Shown: piece after piece, positions 53,177-60,906 of the stretch
Position numbering within the stretch: the stretch's first letter is position 1
Layout: each line of letters opens with the position of its first letter
NCBI RefSeq assembly: GCF_018613875.1
Contig: NZ_JAGGPJ010000014.1
Location: forward strand, 1 to 64,000
Length of the DNA stretch: 64,000 bases
From: Arthrobacter sp. ISL-28
GTDB taxonomy: Bacteria > Actinomycetota > Actinomycetes > Actinomycetales > Micrococcaceae
Reading direction: 5' to 3'
The notes under the pieces: model-generated
What the model was told of the DNA's origin: nothing
The model's database searches: none
What the model saw: the letters and a program-made list of their open reading frames with translations, nothing else
Made by a program: the position numbers and the translations under genes

Positions 53177-54700
53177 ATGACTCAAGAGACTGTTGAACAG
53201 GTTGGCATGATGCTCCGCGACGCCCGCGGGCAGAAGGGCTGGACCCAGGAACAGCTCGCCGCCGAACTCGGAACCAGCCAAAGTGCGGTGGCCAGGATGG
53301 AGCAGGGCAAGCAGAATCTGAGCCTCAAAATGATCCAGCGTCTGGAGGCGATCTTCGGCCAGAGCATCGTCCAGCTCGGCAAGTCCCAGATGACCCACCT
53401 GAGGGTCGAAGGTGGCCGGACGCTCTCCGGATCCGTTGACGTGAACACCAGCAAGAATGCGGGCGTCGCGCTGCTGTGCGCCAGTCTTATCAACCGCGGC
53501 ACTACCACCTTGCGCCGTCTGGCCCGCATCGAGGAGGTCAACCGGATCGTCGAGGTGCTCACGAGCATCGGCGTCGACTGCACGTGGCTCAATGACAACG
53601 ATCTCCAGATCCGCCGCCCTGCCTCGCTGGACCTGGGGTCCATGGACGTCGAAGCCGCCCGCCGTACCCGCAGCGTGATCATGCTCCTCGGCCCGCTGCT
53701 GGACGAGGTCGCGGAATACCGGCTGCCATACGCAGGTGGCTGTGACCTTGGAACCCGCACTGTGGAGCCGCACATGCAGGCGCTGCGCCAGTTCGGGCTC
53801 TCGGTGGAGGCCACTGCGGGCTTCTACACGGTGCAGGCGCCGGCGTTGGACAGCTACGACCGTTCGTTCGTGCTCACCGAGCGTGGCGACACGGTCACTG
53901 AAAACGCCATCATGGCCGCCGCCCACCGGGGCGGCACCACGATCATCCGCAATGCCAGCCCCAACTACATGGTGCAGGACCTCTGCTTCTATCTGCAGCG
54001 GCTGGGAGTGGAGATCGACGGCGTCGGCACCACCACGCTGAAGATCACCGGCAAACCGTCCATCGACGTCGACATCGAGTACTTCCCCTCTGAGGACCCC
54101 ATCGAGGCGATGAGCCTCATCACTGCCGGCATCGTGACCAACTCCGAGGTGACGATTCGCCGCGTGCCCATGGAGTTCATGGAAATCGAGCTGGCCATGC
54201 TGGAGCAGATGGGCCAGCGGCTCGAGGTCTCCGGAGAGTACATGGCCCGCAACGGCCGCACCCGGCTGGCCGACGTGACCACCAAGCCGTCTGAACTGCA
54301 CGCGCCTGCGGACAAGATCCACCCGATGCCGTTCCCGGGCCTGAACATTGACAACCTGCCGTTCTTCGCCGTCATTGCGGGGAACGCCGAAGGCCAGACA
54401 ATGATCCACGACTGGGTCTACGAAAACCGGGCCATCTACCTCACCGAACTGAACAAGCTCGGGGCTCACGTGCAGCTTTTGGATCCGCACCGGATCTACG
54501 TCAATGGCCCCACCCGCTGGCGCGCCGCGGAGATTGGCTGCCCGCCGGCCCTGCGCCCGGCCGCGTGCCTGCTGCTTGCCATGCTCGCGGCGCGGGGCGT
54601 GTCCGAACTGCGCAACATTTACGTTATCGAGCGAGGCTACGAGGACCTGGCTGAGCGGCTCAACACCATCGGCGCCAGGATCGAGTATTTCCAGGACTAA
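53177..54700 (+). CDS. MurA-like enolpyruvyl transferase with N-terminal XRE DNA-binding domain
   Basis: 507 residues. Residues about 5-65 are an XRE/HTH_3 domain (KGWTQEQLAAELGTSQSAVA, RMEQGKQNLSLKMI). Residues about 72-505 are an EPSP-synthase-fold domain closest to MurA, with SVDVNTSKNAGVALLCASL (substrate Lys-Asn), and Cys189 in AGGCDLGTRTVE, matching the PEP-binding Cys of MurA. Where classical MurA has FPTD with the catalytic Asp, this reads F303-P-S-E-D, so activity may differ. Housekeeping MurA lacks the HTH. It may be a specialised or regulatory paralogue in UDP-GlcNAc/peptidoglycan control. Followed by a large hairpin. Confidence 0.88.
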   Translation: MTQETVEQVGMMLRDARGQKGWTQEQLAAELGTSQSAVARMEQGKQNLSLKMIQRLEAIFGQSIVQLGKSQMTHLRVEGGRTLSGSVDVNTSKNAGVALLCASLINRGTTTLRRLARIEEVNRIVEVLTSIGVDCTWLNDNDLQIRRPASLDLGSMDVEAARRTRSVIMLLGPLLDEVAEYRLPYAGGCDLGTRTVEPHMQALRQFGLSVEATAGFYTVQAPALDSYDRSFVLTERGDTVTENAIMAAAHRGGTTIIRNASPNYMVQDLCFYLQRLGVEIDGVGTTTLKITGKPSIDVDIEYFPSEDPIEAMSLITAGIVTNSEVTIRRVPMEFMEIELAMLEQMGQRLEVSGEYMARNGRTRLADVTTKPSELHAPADKIHPMPFPGLNIDNLPFFAVIAGNAEGQTMIHDWVYENRAIYLTELNKLGAHVQLLDPHRIYVNGPTRWRAAEIGCPPALRPAACLLLAMLAARGVSELRNIYVIERGYEDLAERLNTIGARIEYFQD

Positions 54701-54704
54701 ACAA

Positions 54705-54800
54705 AGCGCGAACGGGCACTTAAGCCCCGCCGTCGAGCGCGAACGTGCAGCTAATGCCCCCAAAGTCCTCATTTGAGGGCATTAGCTGCACGTTCGCGCT
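54705..54800. repeat. 24-bp perfect hairpin with an upstream degenerate copy (REP-like)
   Basis: A 24-base arm (54736-54759, beginning agcgcgaacgtgcagctaat) pairs perfectly with 54777-54800 around a 17-base loop. A diverged copy of the left arm lies at 54705-54728 (agcgcgaacgggcacttaag). It sits just after the XRE-MurA stop and could terminate it, but the arms are long and the copy suggests a repeated extragenic palindrome family. Confidence 0.85.
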
Positions 54801-54846
54801 TCGTCATTTCCGGGACGTTTTCGCTGGTCTGACGGACAATGAAGGC

Positions 54847-56082
54847 ATGCGGACGTTTGGGGTCGAAGAAGAACTGCTGATCGTGGACCCGAAGACCGGG
54901 GAGCCACTGGCGCTCGCCGATGCCCTGCTCGCTGGCCGGAAGCTCGCCGCCGATGACGCGCCGGCCAAGCCGCGCCTGCTTGAACCCCATGGCGAAACAG
55001 GGTTCGACGACGACGGGATGGGCCTGAGCTTCGAGCTCAAGCTCGAGCAGATCGAGACTCAGACCCGCCCGTGCCTGGATTACGACGAACTGCTTCGGCA
55101 GATCCGCGCCGGCCGGGCCATGGCCGATGCGGCGGCCCAGAAGCAGGGCGCCCGGGTGGCGGCGCTTGCCACGTCCCCGCTCGCCCTAGCCAGCCACACC
55201 ACGCCGGATCCCCGCTACGCCCGCATGCTTGAGCGCTTTGGCCTGACGGCACAGGAGCAGCTGACCTGCGGCTTCCACGTCCACACATATATCGAATCCC
55301 AGGAGGAGGGCGTGGCGATCCTGGACCGCATCCGGGACAAGCTGGCAGTGCTGACGGCCATCAGCGCCAACTCGCCGTTCTGGAACGGGCTTGAAACCGG
55401 CTTTGAAAGCTATCGGACCCAGGCTTGGAACCGGTGGCCGACGGCGGGCCCCTCGGGCATCTTTGGCAGCCTCCCTGCCTACCGGCGTGTGGTGACCCGC
55501 CTGCTGGAGACCGGCGTGACCCTCGACGAGGGCATGATCTATTTCGACGCCCGGCTGTCCCGCAACCATCCCACCGTGGAAGTCAGGGTCGCCGACGTCT
55601 GCCTCCGCGCCGAGGACGCAGCGCTGCTCGCGGTCCTGGTCAGGGCCTTGGTGGAATCAGCCAGCAGGGAAGCGCTTGAGGGGGTCGAACCCGCGCCGGT
55701 CCCCAGCGTGCTGCTCAGGATGGCTTCATGGCAGGCGAGCAATTTCGGCCTGTGCGGGGAGCTGCTCGATTTCGGCAGCTTCCGCCCGGCGCCGGCCGCC
55801 GACGTCGTGGACTCCCTCGTGGATTACCTCGAGCCTGTGTTAGCGGAGCAGGGCGAACTGGAACTTGTGCGGTCGGGGATCGCGGCGATTTTCGAGCGCG
55901 GAACCGGGGCGCGGGAGCAGCGCAGCGTGCGGCAGACGGTCCTGGAGAAAGGCGCGCCCAACGACGGCGGGCTGGCTGCCGTCGTCGCGCACGCCGTGCG
56001 GGCCACACTCCGGGGGACGGTCGGCTATGCCGACGGCGACGCCGAGCACGTGCCGGAATTGTTGCGCGTCCGCCAGTCCTGA
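54847..56082 (+). CDS. Carboxylate-amine ligase, GCS2/YbdK family
   Basis: 411 residues of the glutamate-cysteine ligase type 2 family. Motifs: [19 protein letters not shown] at the start, [51 protein letters not shown] and [13 protein letters not shown]. Members are annotated as weak glutamate-cysteine ligases (YbdK) or as EgtA in ergothioneine synthesis. Actinobacteria usually use mycothiol rather than glutathione, so the real substrate is open. The start at 54847 gives the family N-terminus; the frame upstream crosses the hairpin and is not coding. Confidence 0.88.
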   Translation: MRTFGVEEELLIVDPKTGEPLALADALLAGRKLAADDAPAKPRLLEPHGETGFDDDGMGLSFELKLEQIETQTRPCLDYDELLRQIRAGRAMADAAAQKQGARVAALATSPLALASHTTPDPRYARMLERFGLTAQEQLTCGFHVHTYIESQEEGVAILDRIRDKLAVLTAISANSPFWNGLETGFESYRTQAWNRWPTAGPSGIFGSLPAYRRVVTRLLETGVTLDEGMIYFDARLSRNHPTVEVRVADVCLRAEDAALLAVLVRALVESASREALEGVEPAPVPSVLLRMASWQASNFGLCGELLDFGSFRPAPAADVVDSLVDYLEPVLAEQGELELVRSGIAAIFERGTGAREQRSVRQTVLEKGAPNDGGLAAVVAHAVRATLRGTVGYADGDAEHVPELLRVRQS

Positions 56083-56219
56083 CGCCCCCGTTCCGCACCG
56101 CGGATGGACCGCGGGAAGGCGTGGCGTGCATGTTTCCGATGGTCATTTCCCGGTAAACCGCAGGAAATATTGCTTCGTTAGGGTGGGACCACAGGATCCA
56201 CTCGGGGAAGGCATGAACT

Positions 56220-56873
56220 ATGCGTGTAGGTGTCATCCGGGCGTTGACGACGTCAGACCGGCGTCTGCTCAACTCCCACGGAAAACTGCTGCAGGAATCC
56301 TTCGGCTTCGAGGTGACGTCGCGGTGCATCCCCGGCCAGCCATCGGGCGTCTACAACCAGGAGTCCCTCCGGCTCGCGGTTCCGAAGGTTGTGGAATTGG
56401 CGCTGGAAATGGCCGGGGACCTTGACGCCCTGATTGTCAGCTGCGCAGCCGATCCCGGACTGGCCGAAGTGCGTGCGGTGGTGAATATTCCGGTGGTCGG
56501 CGCCGGCTCCGCGGCTGCGGCCGCTGCACTCACGTTCGGGGGCAGGGTGGGTGTGCTGGGGCTGAAGGACTCGGTGCCCGGGCCGATCTCCGACGCCCTC
56601 GGCGACCGGATGCTGCTGATCGACGGGCCCGAGAGTGTGGACACCCCCGAGGGATTCCTCATGCCTACAGGTATTTTCGACTCCCTCGCAGCGGCCCATA
56701 TGCTGGTGGACGCGGGGGCAGACGTCATCGTTGAGGCAAGCACCGGGCTGACAAGCATCGGCATGGCGGACGTTTTGCGCCGTCGCCTGGGGATACCGGT
56801 CATCGACCCCGTCATGGCAGCCGGTTCCATGCTCACCTGTGCGGTGTCGGCCCGGGAGCTCCAGACAGTCTGA
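56220..56873 (+). CDS. Asp/Glu/hydantoin racemase-family protein lacking the second cysteine
   Basis: 217 residues. The two-domain fold of the Asp/Glu/hydantoin racemase family is visible: RVGVIRALT at the N-terminus, the first catalytic loop LDALIVSCAADPG with Cys75, and IPVVGAGSAAAAAALTFG. The second catalytic Cys, normally in a GCAGM-type loop, is replaced: ADVIVEASTGLTSIGMAD (Thr175). A one-Cys member cannot use the usual two-base mechanism, so it may be a decarboxylase, isomerase or non-racemase. No obvious operon partner. Confidence 0.8.
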   Translation: MRVGVIRALTTSDRRLLNSHGKLLQESFGFEVTSRCIPGQPSGVYNQESLRLAVPKVVELALEMAGDLDALIVSCAADPGLAEVRAVVNIPVVGAGSAAAAAALTFGGRVGVLGLKDSVPGPISDALGDRMLLIDGPESVDTPEGFLMPTGIFDSLAAAHMLVDAGADVIVEASTGLTSIGMADVLRRRLGIPVIDPVMAAGSMLTCAVSARELQTV

Positions 56874-56994
56874 GGCTGTGCCACGAATCCGGCACGGCGC
56901 CCTTCGCCGCGGCTGGGCGGGCCTTGCCGCGGCGGACCCCGGCTAACCTAAGTAAACAGGCCAGTACTGTATGACGGCGTGCCATACTCGGTCC

Positions 56995-57300
56995 GTGACG
57001 ACCTCCTATTCGTTCCGCGCCGAACTGTGGCACAACCCCGGGGAAGCCGGCTGGCATTTCATCACGCTGCCGGCCGAGATCGCCGAGGAAATCAGGGAAG
57101 AAACTGTCCTGTTCCGGACCGGCTTCGGTTCGGTGAAGGTGACAGCCGACATCGGCGGACATTCCTGGCAGACATCGATCTTCCCCGACAGCAAGAGCAG
57201 GTCCTACCTCTTGCCCGTCAAGAAGGCTGTCCGGACCGCGGCGCGCGTCAGCGCCGGAGACGAGGTGGAAGTCCGGCTCGCCCTGCAAAGCGACGCCTGA
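56995..57300 (+). CDS. DUF1905 protein
   Basis: About 101 residues of the DUF1905 family, a small all-beta domain: YSFRAELWHNPGEAGWHFIT, FRTGFGSVKVTADIGGHSWQ, RSYLLPVKKAVRTAA and DEVEVRLAL. Function unknown. The GTG at 56995 matches the family start; an ATG eight codons earlier (56971) is also open. Confidence 0.8.
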   Translation: MTTSYSFRAELWHNPGEAGWHFITLPAEIAEEIREETVLFRTGFGSVKVTADIGGHSWQTSIFPDSKSRSYLLPVKKAVRTAARVSAGDEVEVRLALQSDA

Positions 57301-57365
57301 CCGGCCGGCCGGCGGGACGCGCAGGTCCTCCAACCTGCCTGCCTGGCAGTTGGCGACCTTCGGGC

Positions 57366-58574
57366 CTAGATCAGCTTGAGCGCCTGTTCCAGATCCGCGA
57401 TCAGGTCGTCCGGATCCTCCAGCCCGACCGATAGCCGCACGACGCCGTCGCTGAGCCCGATGGCCGCCCGGCCTTCGGGGCCCATGGCGCGGTGGGTCGT
57501 GGTGGCCGGGTGGGTGATGAGGGACTTGGCGTCCCCCAGGTTGTTGGAGATGTCGATGATCTTCAGCGCATCCAGCAGCGCAAAGGCGGCGTCCTTGCCC
57601 GACTGGCCCGCCGTCGTCGCGAGTTCCAGCGTGAGCACCGTCCCGCCGGCCTTCATCTGCTTCGCGGCGAGCTCGTACTGCGGGTGGGACTTCAGCAGCG
57701 GGTATTTGACCCAGCTGATGGCGGGCTGGTCCTCAAGCCATTCCGCGAGGCGCAGCGCGGTGGCCGAGGAGTGGTTCACCCGCAGCGCCATGGTCTCCAG
57801 GCCCTTGGTGAGCACCCAGGCGTTGAACGCGGAGAGCGACGGCCCGGTGTGCCGCATCAGCTGCTTGACGGGTCCGTCGATGAATTCCTTGGTGCCGAGG
57901 ATGGCGCCGCCCAGCACCCGGCCCTGGCCGTCAATGTGTTTGGTTCCGGAGTAGACCACCACGTCCGCACCCAGATCACCGCAGCGCTGCAGCAGCGGGG
58001 TGGCAAAGACGTTGTCGACGACGACGGTCGCACCGGCAGCATGGGCCAGTTCACTGACCGCGGCAATATCAACGATTTCCTGCATCGGGTTGGACGGCGA
58101 CTCGAAGAATACGGCAGTGGTGGGCTGGGCGAGCGCGGCGCGCCACTGCTCCAGGTCCGGCCCGTCCACGAACACCGTCTCCACGCCCCAGCGCGGCAGG
58201 ATTTCATTCAGGATCACGAAGCAGGAGCCGAACAGCGAGCGGGCAGCCACCACACGGTCCCCGGCGGCCAGCAGCGCACCCAGGGCGGTGAACACCGCGG
58301 ACATGCCGGACGCCGTTGCAAAGCACGCCTCGGTCCCCTCGAGCAGGCGGAGCCGCTCCTGGAACGTCGCCACGGACGGGTTGCCGTAACGGGAGTAGAC
58401 GAAGCGTTCGTCCTCGCCGGTGAAGGCGCGCTCGGCCGCGGCGGCGGACTCGTACACGAAGCCGGAGTTCAGGAAGACCGGCTCGGTGGTTTCCCGGAAG
58501 TTGGTGCGGTCCAGCCCGCCGCGGACCGCCTGGGTCTCGGGGCTCCAGCCGGCGGCGTCTTGATTGAAAGTCAC
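57366..58574 (-). CDS. metZ: O-succinylhomoserine sulfhydrylase
   Basis: Direct-sulfhydrylation step of methionine synthesis: O-succinylhomoserine plus sulfide to homocysteine, PLP-dependent. 402 residues of the Cys/Met metabolism PLP family. PLP lysine is Lys212 in VVYSGTKHIDGQGR; also YSRYGNPSVATFQERLRLLE, CFATASGMSAVFTALGAL and SLITHPATTTHRAM. It is a GTG start and begins directly after the stop of the rhodanese gene. Last gene of the SAM-IV-controlled operon. Confidence 0.93.
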   Translation of the reverse strand: MTFNQDAAGWSPETQAVRGGLDRTNFRETTEPVFLNSGFVYESAAAAERAFTGEDERFVYSRYGNPSVATFQERLRLLEGTEACFATASGMSAVFTALGALLAAGDRVVAARSLFGSCFVILNEILPRWGVETVFVDGPDLEQWRAALAQPTTAVFFESPSNPMQEIVDIAAVSELAHAAGATVVVDNVFATPLLQRCGDLGADVVVYSGTKHIDGQGRVLGGAILGTKEFIDGPVKQLMRHTGPSLSAFNAWVLTKGLETMALRVNHSSATALRLAEWLEDQPAISWVKYPLLKSHPQYELAAKQMKAGGTVLTLELATTAGQSGKDAAFALLDALKIIDISNNLGDAKSLITHPATTTHRAMGPEGRAAIGLSDGVVRLSVGLEDPDDLIADLEQALKLI

Positions 58575-58985
58575 TTAGTTATTTCCCAGGTTTGTTGGCA
58601 GGCCGCGGTTCTTCCAGCCGTTGACGGTGCGTTCGCCGTAACGGTCCGGTTCGCCTTCGAAGCCTTCGAGGATGTTGTAGGACGTGAAGCCCGCCTGGGT
58701 CGCTGCAACGGCGGCGGCGACGGAACGCTGCCCGGAGCGGCACAGGAAAACGAGTTCGGCTCCGGTGTCCTCCGGTGCCTGCTGCTTCAGCTGCTCGATG
58801 AATTCGGGGTTGGCGATACCGCCGGGGAAGGTCCACTGGATGAACAGGGGGTCGTTCTCGGTGGCCTTGGTGTCCGGGATGCCGATATGGGCCCACTCGC
58901 CCTCGGTGCGGACGTCCACCAGGATGGCACCCTCTTCGAGCTTGGCCCACGCCTCCTGCGGCGTGAGGTCTCCCGCGTAGCTCAT
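58575..58985 (-). CDS. Rhodanese-like sulfurtransferase
   Basis: 136-residue single rhodanese domain. Active-site loop LVFLCRSGQRSVAAA has catalytic Cys82. N-terminal LTPQEAWAKLEEGAILVDVR is also typical. Between the DUF1737 gene (four-base overlap) and metZ (no gap), so it probably handles sulfane sulfur for methionine synthesis under SAM-IV control. Confidence 0.92.
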   Translation of the reverse strand: MSYAGDLTPQEAWAKLEEGAILVDVRTEGEWAHIGIPDTKATENDPLFIQWTFPGGIANPEFIEQLKQQAPEDTGAELVFLCRSGQRSVAAAVAATQAGFTSYNILEGFEGEPDRYGERTVNGWKNRGLPTNLGNN

Positions 58986-59290
58986 GCGTGCCCCTCGAAT
59001 GCTTCGGCGTTGAGGTCCTCGTCCGAGTCCAGGTTGACCACGGCCGTTGCCACGGCCGCGTCAGCGGTGGCGACGGCGACGGGCAGGACCACGGCCTGAG
59101 CCACAATCACGTCCCTGCCGTTAAAGGCCGCTGCCGGGTTGCCGTGCAGCACGTACCCTTCGGCCAGGGCCGTGGAAATGCGCTCACAGAAGTCGCGGTT
59201 GTCCGGCCCAGTGATCAGGCGGTAGGCGAGTTTTTCCTCAGGTTTATCCTGCTGGGACGGCAGGGTGTCGCTGGCGGGGGTGTCCGACAT
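58982..59290 (-). CDS. DUF1737 protein
   Basis: 102 residues, with the DUF1737 core (AYRLITGPDNRDFCERISTA, LAEGYVLHGNPAAAFNGRDV) in the first 70 and an acidic tail. Function unknown. First gene of the operon downstream of the SAM-IV riboswitch, with agaaggag as ribosome binding site; overlaps the rhodanese gene by four bases. Confidence 0.85.
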   Translation of the reverse strand: MSDTPASDTLPSQQDKPEEKLAYRLITGPDNRDFCERISTALAEGYVLHGNPAAAFNGRDVIVAQAVVLPVAVATADAAVATAVVNLDSDEDLNAEAFEGHA

Positions 59291-59304
59291 GACGGATCTC
59301 CTTC

Positions 59305-59421
59305 TCTCACGCTTGCAGCTCGAAGTGGTCGATATGCCGAGTATTCACCTGAGGCACCCCGCCGCGAAAGGGAGGGTTGCCGACCGGCCAGTCAGGGCTT
59401 GGCGCCGGATCTCATTACTCC
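59305..59421 (-). ncRNA. SAM-IV riboswitch
   Basis: On the minus strand, just before the DUF1737 gene, the conserved SAM-IV core is visible: gagta (closing stem, with tactc at 59339-59343), atgagatccggcgccaagcc, ctggccggtcggcaaccctc, gcggcggggtgcctcaggtg. SAM-IV is the actinobacterial relative of SAM-I, typically found before methionine and sulfur genes. Binding of S-adenosylmethionine should turn off the DUF1737-rhodanese-metZ operon. Outer ends are approximate. Confidence 0.88.
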
Positions 59422-59573
59422 CCAAAAACGTAACACCGACGGCGGCGGCACGCACCGCCGCCGCCGTCATCTTGCGTAACGCGCGAAGCCCGCCCCGTCG
59501 GTTACAAAGCCCCCGGCCTGGTGCATAATGACGGGAGATGAACCACCGTAACGCCGGATGAAACCAGGCTACT

Positions 59574-60902
59574 GTGAACGATTCGAGCGCTAATACAGTC
59601 GGTCCCATGCTGCACTTTGGTTGGTTCGTGGGACACGGGTTCGGAGTCCAGGGGTGGGGGACCCCGGGCTACGGGATCGGTTACGACTGGAAGAAACCCG
59701 CGCTGTACCAGCATGCCGTGCGGGAGTTCGAGCGGGCAGGCCTTGACCTGTTCATCATCGAGGATTCGCTCACCGTTCCGGATACCTACGGCGGAAGCGC
59801 CGAAGTCTCGCTGGCGCAGGCGTCGTTCGCGCCGAAGCATGACCCGCTGGCCCTCGTGCCGTACCTGCTGTCCGCCACGGAGCATCTGGGCATCGTGCCC
59901 ACGGTCAGCGCCTCCTTTTACCCGCCGTTCACCGCTGCCCGACTGCTGGCCACACTCCAGCACTTTTCCAACGGCCAGCTCGGCTGGAACGTGGTGACCT
60001 CCGGCAGTGACCTCGCCGCGCAGAACTACGGGCTTGACCAGCAGATCGAGCACGACCTCCGCTACGAGAAGGCGGAAGAGTTTGTGCACGTGGTGCGCAA
60101 GCTCTGGCGCAGCTGGGACCGGGACGCCATTCTGGAGGACGCCCAGGCCGGCGTCTTCGCTGACCACACCAAGGTCCGCCCCATCCACCACAGCGGCGAG
60201 TTCTTCAAGGTCCGCGGTCCGCTCAACACCGCGCCGCTGCCGGAGGAGCCCGTGCTGGTGCAGGCCGGGGCGTCACCGCGCGGCAAGTCGTTCGCCGGTG
60301 GGAACGCGGACGTCGCGATTGCGCTGGCCCGGGGCGCGGACGGCATGAAGGCCTACCGCGACTCCATCCGCGCCGAGGCCGCCAAGGCCGGCCGGAACCC
60401 CGGCGACGTCAAGGTGCTGTTCGTGCTCAAGCCCACTGTGGTGGGTTCCCCGGCGGAGGCCGAGGAGCTGCGGGCCGCGCGGAAGGAACTGACGCAGCGC
60501 GACATCGACAGCCAGCTCAATTCGATCTCGTATCTCTCGGTCATCGACTTCAAGCAGTTCGACCTGGACGAGCCCCTGCCGGAGCTCAGCACCAATAGCA
60601 ACCAGGGCACGCTCGAACACTTTTCCAAGGCGGCGCCCCCCGGCTCGACCCTTCGCGAGATCCTGCGGGCCCGCAGCGGCGGCGCCGGGGACAGCATCAT
60701 CGGCACCGCGGAGGAGATCGCCGACTACCTCGAGGCAACTGGAGCCGCCGTGGGCGGGGACGGCTTCCTGTTCTCCGGCTTCGTGGACCCTGCGACCGTG
60801 CACGGGGTGCTGGACAAACTGGCGCCGGTGCTCCGCCGACGCGGCCTGTTGCGGACAAGCTACGGCGACGGCGGCTTCCGCCGGAACCTACTGGACTTCT
60901 AG
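59574..60902 (+). CDS. FMN-dependent monooxygenase, NtaA/SnaA/DszA (DmoA) family
   Basis: 442-residue flavin-dependent luciferase-like monooxygenase of the nitrilotriacetate monooxygenase/DszA type. Signatures include FGWFVGHGFGVQGWG, FERAGLDLFIIEDS, HLGIVPTVSASFYPPFTAAR, GQLGWNVVTSGSDLAAQNYG and FKVRGPLNTAPLP. Such enzymes oxidise C-N or C-S bonds with reduced FMN. GTG start at 59574. First of a three-gene operon with the ammonia-lyase-like gene (4 bases later) and cysteine-synthase-like gene. Divergent from the SAM-IV operon, about 150 bp away from the aptamer. Substrate unknown; a sulfur or amine compound is likely by context. Confidence 0.9.
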   Translation: MNDSSANTVGPMLHFGWFVGHGFGVQGWGTPGYGIGYDWKKPALYQHAVREFERAGLDLFIIEDSLTVPDTYGGSAEVSLAQASFAPKHDPLALVPYLLSATEHLGIVPTVSASFYPPFTAARLLATLQHFSNGQLGWNVVTSGSDLAAQNYGLDQQIEHDLRYEKAEEFVHVVRKLWRSWDRDAILEDAQAGVFADHTKVRPIHHSGEFFKVRGPLNTAPLPEEPVLVQAGASPRGKSFAGGNADVAIALARGADGMKAYRDSIRAEAAKAGRNPGDVKVLFVLKPTVVGSPAEAEELRAARKELTQRDIDSQLNSISYLSVIDFKQFDLDEPLPELSTNSNQGTLEHFSKAAPPGSTLREILRARSGGAGDSIIGTAEEIADYLEATGAAVGGDGFLFSGFVDPATVHGVLDKLAPVLRRRGLLRTSYGDGGFRRNLLDF

Positions 60903-60906
60903 TGCC

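Noticed and set aside
53171..54772. 533-codon frame antisense to the XRE-MurA gene
   Set aside because: Full overlap with a gene having clear XRE and MurA motifs; composition is that of a shadow frame.
57492..59099. 535-codon frame on the plus strand through metZ and the rhodanese gene
   Set aside because: Covers three genes with clear motifs and SAM-IV control on the opposite strand; no domain of its own.
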